Assembly (NCBI GenBank): GCA_051453625.1
Contig: JBOZIK010000001.1
Coordinates: forward strand, 133,549,833 to 133,613,832
From: Welwitschia mirabilis
Taxonomy: Eukaryota > Gnetophyta > Gnetopsida > Welwitschiales
Length of the DNA stretch: 64,000 nucleotides
Direction of reading: 5' to 3'
Position 1 is the stretch's first letter. Each line of letters begins with the position of its first letter. The notes beneath the pieces were generated by a model. It saw nothing but the letters and a program-made list of their open reading frames with translations, was not told the origin of the DNA and searched no databases. Positions 55,328 through 64,000 of this stretch are shown here, piece by piece. The position numbers were made by a program, and so were the translations under genes.

Positions 55328-56203
55328 TCACGGCCCATCTTCTCCATCCTTTATCAAATTGCAGATTTCTGAACATTCTATTAAACTGTCAACATTCCAC
55401 AGCAAATGTAATAAACATGTCAATTCCTTGAAGAAGAATCAGCATACAACGATGGAAAAAAAACTGCAGTCAGTCAGTTACCAGTACTGTCTACTTCTAA
55501 AACCATCCTTGAAAACAACGAGAGGCCTGCATTTGCATTCAAAGCGAATCAACCGTTTCCATAAAGAACAAATCCAATGAAACTCCGAAATACCTTCAAC
55601 TGAGATAAGATAAGAGGCAAGTTTTCAAACTGTAATCCAAAAGTTGAACCGAAATCTAATAAACTCGAGGAATAACGAAAAGCATCAGAGTTGGAACTGA
55701 AACAGCAGAACAGAATCAATTTTCTAACATTTCGGCATTAGCTTATGATAAACATCAGAATTGGAACCCAAACCCTAATCTTTTTGCTAAATTTTTTGCA
55801 ATACCTTCTGATATTCAAAGGTCCTTCACCGGGAGAACCTGCACCCCCTTTAATGCAAGTGCTTACGCACTTCTTTGTGCAGTTTTCCGCCGCGATTGAC
55901 TTCGGCTTCTGTATCCTTTGCACTGTACCGGTACCTGCGGTTAAATTAATCATCAAAAATGGCCGCTGAAAGAAACATTGGAGAACAAAATGAGTCACTT
56001 CAGACCAGTTCAATGAAACAGTTACCGGAAAGGGTCTGAGGAATGTCGAATCCTTCGAAATTAGGGAAGGGTCTAGAAGAAATGTTGACAGAGAGAGTAA
56101 TAGCTATAAGGCTTGAAGCAAGGCTCCCTCGAAATGGCTTTGTTATGGATTTTGCAGACTTAAGTGTGCAGGGCGCCATCCAATTTGCCGATCTGAGGTG
56201 CAT
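55328..56203 (-). CDS. Small conserved plant protein with twin CX3CX3C motifs, probably plastid-targeted, four exons
   Basis: Minus-strand exons: 56203-56026, 55934-55805, 55526-55482, 55385-55328. Introns of 91, 278 and 96 bp are all GT-AG, and the joined phases give 136 residues plus TGA. The N-terminal ~45 residues are rich in S, K, R and A with few acids, like a chloroplast transit peptide, and hold a short hydrophobic run (SSLIAITLSV). An alternative start at M9 (56179) begins MAPCTLKSAK; an in-frame TAG lies just upstream of the first ATG. The mature part has C78-x3-C82-x3-C86, then a basic GG.GSPGEGPLNIRRPLVVF block, then C118-x3-C122-x3-C126 and a charged GEDGP end. From memory the stretch from the first cysteine onward closely resembles an uncharacterised family conserved across plants, but I cannot name it or its function. 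Paired CX3CX3C suggests disulfides or metal/Fe-S binding (inference). Conserved sequence and clean splicing argue for an active gene. Confidence 0.85.
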
Positions 56204-56500
56204 TCTTGTCACAAGAAATATTCTTCTCAAACCCTAGGATGACCACTCTGCTGCTTTCTGCTGTCAAAAATACATCGAAGTATCAGAAGCCACAATATTT
56301 GGCTGATATCCGTAGAGAAGAGCATCCCAAGTATTTTTTGTTTCTCTGGCTTAGAGCGGGACAAATCACTGGACTGTAAATGAAGGCAGAGCAACCACGT
56401 AAGCACAAAATCATTTCATGGCCTTCCAAATCAGGGCAGAAGTCCAAATCAAGGCAGAAATATAGAAAAAACTAGATATCATTAACAAAAAGGTGAGAAG
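56204..56500 (-). promoter_or_regulatory. Probable 5' leader and promoter side of the twin-CX3CX3C gene
   Basis: Less A+T-rich, low-copy-looking sequence directly upstream of the minus-strand gene. The in-frame TAG just before the first ATG fixes the upstream limit of the coding region. No clear TATA box or operator can be named. A+T-rich DNA resumes at about 56460-56500. Confidence 0.3.
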
Positions 56501-58060
56501 TGGTGAAAAAGGATGTATAATTATCAAAAAGAGCAGTGGTAACATGTATTTATGGTGTAAATAACGGTATATAATTATTAAAATGAGCTTTCATTATTTT
56601 TAAATAGTAGCTGATGTTAACAGATTGATGTCCCTATCACAGATGGGAAGCTATGGTAATATGTATTTATGGTGTGAGTGAGTTTTCATCACTTTCAAAT
56701 AGAGGCTTAGGGATTAATGTGCTCTTATAATCTTGCAATTATAAACTTTGAGATGTCATTCTAAGAAAACTTTTTTCATTTTTATTTATTAACTTTTTTT
56801 TTTTTTTTGAAAGACATTTTTAAGAAGTGAACTCACAACCACAAAGTCACGAGATTGCTACTCTACAATTAGGAGAGGACCTCAATCCTAAAAATTGTTG
56901 AAAGATAATTTTTAGAATCGAAATCATGGTTATAAGTTCACAAGAGCACTACTATACTATTAGGATAGGACCTTGATCCTCTGAGATATGTCATTGACAC
57001 CATCTTAGAAATTTTAATATACATATTAATCTCGAATAATAAATCCTATGGGTCACTTTCTAGATATAACAAAATATCAGCGTTAGTTTCTTAATCCATA
57101 TGATAAATTAAGAGAAAAATAACAAATTAAAATGGATGGTGTTGGAACCCTTTCAATTTAGTCCTTTTACAAAGTTCATAAAACTAGAGTCAAAGGTAGC
57201 AATACACTTATTATCTATTTTTTTTATGTCTTTTTTACCTCTATTTAGGTTATGTATTTTTATAGCATTACAAACTTACCCATTGTCTACACTTGCATCT
57301 TCATTCTCATTTTTTTTTGTGATTATAAGTGTTTTTAATCTCCCTTTAGTGATATTCTATTAATGTTTTTTGCATTGCTTCTCTTCTCTTTTTATTTCTA
57401 TTTTTATTAGAAAATAAAAGGGTATAAAGAAATGATTGTATCGAAGTTTTATTTCCCTGTATCAGATTTTCATGCACATAAAAGTTTGCTTTTAAAATAG
57501 ATTATTGTTTTGATTTTCAATTTTGTTTTTGATCTTTGTGTTTTACCATCTAAATGGTTCATCTAAGTATACTTATGTGTGATCTATAATTTAAAACTAT
57601 GTCAATTAATTTCAACCAAAAAAAATTTAAAAGTATCTCAATTATTTTGTGATTTGATTTATATGTTCTCCTGATACCTAAGGTCTTAAAATTTCTTCCA
57701 CATATTTGAAAGTATTTGAACCTTCCTTCATAATTTTTGATTAAGATAGTACATTTCTAAGTAGCTTTTAAAGCCATTATGAAAGATGATGGAAGCTAAA
57801 CTAAAAAGGAACATTCTTTTTCATCATAGAAAATTGATAATATTAAAATTTTGATTTAGTTATTTTACAGATACAATCCTAGGCATCCTCAAACATGGGA
57901 TAAAGCCTTTAGAAGATCTTTAGATTATTAGGAAAGTGGAATAAGAACACATGTTTTGGGAATGCATTTGGAATGTAAAGGGATAAGGGATCATGTTTCA
58001 AAGGAATGATTTTGGATATTTAAAATGTAAAACAATGGGTAATGGAATTTCATTTATTTC

Positions 58061-58091
<31 letters not shown>

Positions 58092-61000
58092 AATAAATCA
58101 CACCATTAGTTTATGTATAAACTATACTAAGGAAATACACATTTCATTCTTAATCAACATTTAGAGTGTTCTTGGGTTTGTTACCTTAAGGTCCACTTGA
58201 TTTGAACCTCACTATTAGTAAAATACAACTTATATGAAAGATCTAGGACATAATAGTTCCGTTGAAACATTAAAAGACATAAGTTATAGTAACTAAACCT
58301 AGAACTTATACTACAATAAATGCAAATTACATAAAGTCAGCTGCACATTTCATGTAGGTGATCTTGTTTAATTGTACTTAAGTATGGAACAACTCACGTG
58401 GGAAGGTAGAAACTAAAATGTATTAAATATGATCCATTAAATATCTTAAACAAGGTTGCAAAGAATGTTTTCCAACTGCAATTGCCACTATATATAAATG
58501 TCTTTAATTATGAATGCTCAACAATCAAATTAGTTTGAATGGTGACTAGAGCTTGATTATCATATTACCATCAATGGATGATTTAATAACGAAGTAAGGA
58601 GGAGTTCTAAAGCAAGATTGCATCTGGTAAAAGGTTACTTAAACTAGATGGTAAAGGATGCAACTTCTGAAAATAGGTAAAACTAATTAACCGTTGATGA
58701 TGAAAGTGCTTTAATAAGGAGAAGGAAGATTTAGAAATCCCTTCTCTCTAATCTAATTGATTTATTACATTCTTAAATATCTAGAAAGATGGAAATCCTA
58801 ATTGAGGTACTTTAGTATTAAAAAATGTCATCTATAGTTTTTGAATTGTGTAATAGATTATATTCATTGTTTTAACAAAACATCTTTAGAAAAAATCTAT
58901 TCCATTCTATTCTTAGTTATGCATTTATCATAAAGCATGATCTCACCAAAAATACTACAATACCTTATACGATAAAGCTTAATACTATGTTTGGACTCAT
59001 TTTCAAGGAGAAAATTAGTTTCAAAGTATTACTTTAAAAAATTGACTTACTACAATTTCACATTCAATGTAATAATGGTTTCAAAGATATTTTTTATGTA
59101 TTTTTTGAGTAAAATAAGGATATACTTTATTATAGCTTGAAAATATGCTTTTATCTTGGCCTTTTTTCCAGTAATTTTCTATTGTATACATCTAAAAACC
59201 ATCAATCATATCTCATTAAGGGGAAAATCCTAATATATATAATTGTGGTATTTTTTATACAATTTCAATTTTTTTTAAATATTAACAAATTAATAATTTT
59301 TAATATGAATTATTGTTGGTTTTTTACTTTTCTACAAGTTTACATTCATAATCCTTTTTTAATTTTTGTTGGGGTTACAATGCTATAAATCATATCGTTA
59401 TGAGTTCATTTAATAAATATCAAGCAAAATCTATTTTTGTTATTTGAATAAATTAGTTATTCCCTAATTTTGATTCAAAGATGTGTAGAGTATTCATTTG
59501 TTATAAAATTTTATCTAAAGTCTAATTATAAGATGTGTAATAAACAAATAATAATTATGTCTTAAAGGGATACTTTCCAAGAAAACATTATTAGTTGTAC
59601 AAAGACTAATGATTATTGAATAAGGTTCAAATGAAACCAAAAGCATTAGATAAGATAAATAGTATTATGATAGATTCCATGAAAATCCAACCTAGTCTAT
59701 TGGTAAAATAGAAGAGAGAATAATGTTTTTTTAAACTAAATTTCCCTAACAAACCTTTTGATGACAATAAGTTTTGTTATTTAAATTGGAAGTTTGTTTT
59801 TACTATGAAGTTATATACTATTTCATTTGATATACCAAAGAATAAGGAGTAGAAGCATGATTACAATTTGTATTAAAGCCCGAATGCAAATAAAGATATA
59901 ATTCCACAAAGAAATGATTAATCTTAATTCTTGTCTAAAAATTAGATTTTTTTTTTAGCCATTAAAAAATAATAAGAAGAGAAGAAGAAGAAGAAGAAAT
60001 GCTTTTAATAAATAAGATTGCTATAATATTAATAAAACTAGAATGTAAACCATATAGATTTAGAGGAAAGAAATAAAGGACGAAAAAAAATATAATGGTA
60101 CCTAGAGAAAAACTTACTAAGTGTTTTAATATAATATGATCATGTTGAATTTATTTAGTAGAGGGAGTCTATCCCCATCTTGTTCTTTGCCAAATGACAA
60201 CTTAATTACTAATTATTTTATTTTATCTTTCTTGACAAATGACAATGACATGTATTTGTCTTTTCTAGTAGGGAACTTACTTCTAAAGACTCAAGTCCTT
60301 AAGACAACAACATTTTTGATACATAAGGATTGTCAAAAATATTAGAACTAGGTAAATCTTTGGAAGTTAATTCATATTTATTCTTCAACATCCATGTTAA
60401 TGTCACTTATACCATTATTAATGCTATTTTCACATGTGCCATGACTTAAGCCAAAGTAGGTATATTTAAACCTAATTCCAAACACTCATTACATGCATCT
60501 CTCTAACTTATCATATGACTACATCCAAAATTATTTGGTCTACTTATAAACATATGGTTAGATGAGACACTATTGAGGAAGGACTTATAGTGTTACATGA
60601 AAACTCTATGAAGGATCTGATATTTTTTAGGTTAAATGAATGTAGTGAGATGTTGATAGGATTTTAAAACTAAACTATGTATTGATAGGATTATTAAATG
60701 GTTTAATTTTAAACTTACCATTAAGGTTTATGAGTAATAAGGAAGAGTTTATGTCACCAACATGTTTAGTCATCTTGATAAAGCTAGAAATTATTCCCAT
60801 AGTTTTAAACATATGCTACTATTTGTAGATTTCATGTACATTAACATGATCTAAAAATTTCTTTTCTATGGTTAGTTATGCAAAATCATGTTTATGAATT
60901 AAAGTGCAAGATTTACTAATCTTCTTAATCCCTCTTAAAAGAGGAATTATATGGACTAAATAAAATACCCTAACTCTAATTTAATTAGTTTGAAAGATTT

Positions 61001-61566
61001 CTCGTAATCTTTGGATGCTTTAGTAGTATTGTAGATAAGGAAGAATTCTTATTCTACTTGATGTTAATAATATTATTCTTATAGGAAATCATTTTTCCCC
61101 TCTAATTAACTTGGTTGTGAATTTGCTATAAAGGTATTTGACCCCTTCATTATTTTGTGGAGTTAAAAGCTACTTATAGCTTATATGATTTATTTCTATC
61201 TCAATCTCAATGTGCCAAATATATATTGATTCATGAAAACATGAAGTATGTAACATTACTATCATTCTAATCAATCATAAGACTTAGCTTCATGTTGAAT
61301 ACCTATCTCATCTAGGTGATTCTTATTTATAAATTATTATTGAAGAACTGTAATATTTGACTGTTATAACCTTGCTTTATTTTTTCTATTAATATAATTT
61401 ATTAATATATGTATTCATCTAGAATACTTAATTTAGTATTGTCAAATATACACTCAAATATATTCATGGAATGATGGATAGGGTTATTTAAATCTTATAT
61501 AATAGTTATCTTGATCTATATGGCTTCTTCGATGTTGACTAGGCTAGGTGTTTTATAATATAACAT
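56501..61566. other. A+T-rich DNA without recognised genes
   Basis: Small ORFs occur (for example 57136-57363 and 59137-59388) but are composition-driven. Short low-complexity patches include a TTTTC run near 58060-58085 and a GAA run near 59972-59998. No retroelement domain could be assigned with confidence, though much of it is probably decayed transposon. Confidence 0.4.
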
Positions 61567-62074
61567 NNNNNNNNNNNNNNNNNNNNNNNNNNNNNNNNNN
61601 NNNNNNNNNNNNNNNNNNNNNNNNNNNNNNNNNNNNNNNNNNNNNNNNNNNNNNNNNNNNNNNNNNNNNNNNNNNNNNNNNNNNNNNNNNNNNNNNNNNN
61701 NNNNNNNNNNNNNNNNNNNNNNNNNNNNNNNNNNNNNNNNNNNNNNNNNNNNNNNNNNNNNNNNNNNNNNNNNNNNNNNNNNNNNNNNNNNNNNNNNNNN
61801 NNNNNNNNNNNNNNNNNNNNNNNNNNNNNNNNNNNNNNNNNNNNNNNNNNNNNNNNNNNNNNNNNNNNNNNNNNNNNNNNNNNNNNNNNNNNNNNNNNNN
61901 NNNNNNNNNNNNNNNNNNNNNNNNNNNNNNNNNNNNNNNNNNNNNNNNNNNNNNNNNNNNNNNNNNNNNNNNNNNNNNNNNNNNNNNNNNNNNNNNNNNN
62001 NNNNNNNNNNNNNNNNNNNNNNNNNNNNNNNNNNNNNNNNNNNNNNNNNNNNNNNNNNNNNNNNNNNNNNNNNN
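61567..62074. other. Assembly gap (508 N)
   Basis: Unlike the 100-N placeholders this has an odd length, so it is probably an estimated gap size. The two all-X open frames across it are artefacts. Confidence 0.95.
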
Positions 62075-63379
62075 TGACAACTAGGTTATGTACCTTCCCT
62101 AATGAAAATCATCAATCTTGGAGTGTAATGAAATAATGCATGATTACTCACTTAAGTGCTAAAGATAATTATGGAGCCTTGACTTTTGCTATTATTGAAT
62201 TAAACTATCTCTTATTTATTCTTTTTGATATTAATGCTTGCTTGGATAAAGAATATGATTCTAGATTGAATTTAAGAGGGTATTACTGACATAAAAAATA
62301 AAATAGCTTTACCTATGGGACTTTTAATATGATGTTAGAGAAAAATATTGACCTAGAAAAAGATTCATATAATGGATTATCATTTTAGCATAAGTGATAG
62401 GATGTTTTATCTAACTTCATATATAACTATCCTTAGAAACTTTATTTTCAATTAATGTATATAAATCAACAAATTTTCATGTTTTTCTATTTTCTTATAT
62501 TAAGTCTATGTTAATTATAAGATTGAACATCTTTCACCTTTCTACTACAGTGTATTATTTATGTGAAAGTAAGCTATTTATTCTTGGGAATTTTTGCTAT
62601 TTCATGATACTAGTTAAAATCACTCCCCACAAGTAATATGATTTTGGTATTTTTTACTTTTTTTGATATATAGAGATAAAGTGTAGTAAATATGCATGTT
62701 TTGTATCTATAGCAGTATTTTAATGTATTGTATTTTAAGAAACAAGATGGAAAAAACATTATTAATTTAATTGCAGATTTTTAACTCATGTCATATAAAG
62801 ATAATATTTAGAATCTATGTATTTATTTCGTTCCAATTTTATCACAATTAAGATTTTAAGATTTTTTATAATTATGTTTAAATAATGCGAATAAGACATC
62901 GATGCTACAAATTCAAACTCATAAATAGGAAATTAAACTCATCTTAGAGAAATCTATTTTAACATATACATTGTTAAGGGTTATGTTACAAATAAATATA
63001 TAGAATGTCATATTTATATCTTTAAAAATTTAAAACCTCTAACTTGCATTTTATTATAATATTTATATAATTTTATTGTCTTAATATAAGGTTCTAATTA
63101 TTGTGTAAACTTTTTCTCGTAATCTCTCTTCTCAAAATGTTTTTTGTTATTGAAAAGATTAACTTATATTAAAACAATTAGAGTGAATTAAAATGGTGGA
63201 TGTAGAAGTTTCTATGTTATACTATTTTTAATGTTATTCTTTTAAGTAAAAGTTTTTCCCCTTTAATAAATGAATGTTTGACTTAAGTAAATGTAATAGG
63301 TAAGTGTTTGAAAAATAAACATTTCATATTGAAGGCTCAAACACTTTATATTTTAGACATCAAACTATCAAAGTGTTAA
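62075..63379. other. A+T-rich DNA without recognised genes
   Basis: No supported feature on either strand. Confidence 0.4.
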
Positions 63380-63870
63380 AATAAAAGAAAGAGGTAGGGG
63401 GGGTCAAGAGTAGAGGCAAGAAGAGAGGTCAACAAGGCTAGTAAGAGATGGAGGAATGTGGATAAGGGTAGTGAAAGAGAGCAGGAGTAAGAAAGAAAGA
63501 AAGAGGGTAAGGAAAAAGGAGAGGGATAGAGAGGAAATAAGGTAGGAAGAGGACACGAGAGGGAGAGAGGAAGAGAGGTGGAAAGAAAGAGAGAAGGGAA
63601 GAGAAGATAAGGAAGAAAAGGAGGTGAGAGAAAAAGCTGTAAGGAGAGGAAGGGGAGGAAAGGAAGAAAAGGAGGAGAGATAAAGTATGAAGGGAGTAGA
63701 GGAATGGGAGAGGAAGAGGAAGAGGAAGGAATGAGTAGAAAGAAAGAGAAATGGAGGGAAAGATAGGGAAAAAGAAATAAAGATAGAAGAGTAAAAAGGG
63801 AAGAGGAGAGAGAAAGAGGGTGAGGAAGGAAGTAAAGGGCGAATGATAGGTAGGAGAAGCAATAAGGTTT
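63380..63870. repeat. Purine-rich (GA-rich) low-complexity tract, about 490 bp
   Basis: The plus strand is almost entirely G and A with irregular AGGAAG, GAGAGG and AAAGAG units and a few T/C interruptions. The long Ser/Leu/Phe/Pro ORF on the minus strand (63404-63862) follows from this composition and is not taken as a gene. Confidence 0.9.
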
Positions 63871-63975
63871 TAGGTTTGGAATTACTTAAGATTTATTAAA
63901 TTTCAAAGTTGGATATATTTTATGTCTAATTCACATCATGGTTCTTAGTTGTCTATCAGAAATAAAGAGAGTTAG

Positions 63976-64000
63976 AGAGAGAGAGAGAGAGAGAGAGAGA
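63976..64000. repeat. (GA)n microsatellite, cut by the window end
   Basis: A pure GA run to the last base of the window. Its full length is unknown. Confidence 0.95.

Noticed and set aside
55745-56237. Plus-strand ORFs at 55745-55969 and 56043-56237
   Set aside because: They lie opposite exons 1 and 2 of the minus-strand twin-CX3CX3C gene, whose splicing and conserved sequence are far stronger.
61548-62084. Long open frames on both strands over the N run
   Set aside because: They consist of undetermined bases and carry no information.
63404-63862. 152-residue minus-strand ORF rich in Ser, Leu, Phe and Pro
   Set aside because: It mirrors the purine-rich low-complexity tract and has no domain, signal or homologue-like motif.

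Overview
This window is nuclear DNA of a land plant, most likely a seed plant. It is strongly A+T-rich by eye and mostly filled with decayed retroelements. Genes stand out as short G+C-richer islands. The evidence for a plant is an orthologue of the type-A thylakoid protease FtsH1/FtsH5, a second spliced gene for a small, apparently plastid-targeted protein, and a nuclear copy of part of plastid psaB. The heavy A+T bias and deep repeat decay would fit a large, heavily methylated genome such as some gymnosperms, but that is inference and I cannot name the species.

Layout. 1-6.7 kb: a plus-strand LINE remnant, one copy of a 1.1-kb dispersed repeat, a TTTTC/TTTTA microsatellite that runs into an assembly gap, and a possible retrotransposon primer-binding site. 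7-13.4 kb: unassigned A+T-rich DNA, with a 530-bp tandem duplication near 9.1-10.1 kb and a second TTTTC microsatellite. 13.4-20 kb: two adjacent minus-strand LINEs, with a duplicated endonuclease region and an ORF1 bearing three zinc knuckles. 20-22.1 kb: a minus-strand LTR-retrotransposon gag remnant. 22.1-22.7 kb: the psaB insertion. 22.9-24.1 kb: the second dispersed-repeat copy, with a long CT microsatellite. 25.05-26.3 kb: a tandem trimer containing tRNA-like (SINE-type) modules, directly before the FTSH gene. 26.66-30.93 kb: the six-exon FTSH5-type gene. 31.8-45 kb: a Ty3/gypsy RT fragment, a plus-strand LINE and a full-length-looking minus-strand LINE. 45.2-47 kb: further SINE-like copies. 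47.4-52.5 kb: a pair of LTR-like direct repeats with a broken nepenthesin-type aspartic protease gene between them. 53.2-56.2 kb: an unclassified G+C-richer segment, an LTR primer-binding-site cluster, then a four-exon minus-strand gene for a 136-residue protein with twin CX3CX3C motifs. 56.5-64 kb: A+T-rich DNA with no recognised gene, one 508-base gap, and a purine-rich stretch ending in a GA microsatellite.

The two intact genes both look plastid-related. The FtsH5-type protein belongs to the thylakoid FtsH complex that degrades damaged photosystem II D1. The small twin-CX3CX3C protein has no function I can name and is the most interesting item here. Its exons were found by reading the minus strand by hand: splice sites, phases and conserved sequence all agree, but each exon is too short to show as a long ORF. 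Several gaps appear to contain little or no missing sequence: psaB reads straight through one, and another is flanked by an identical 49-bp repeat.
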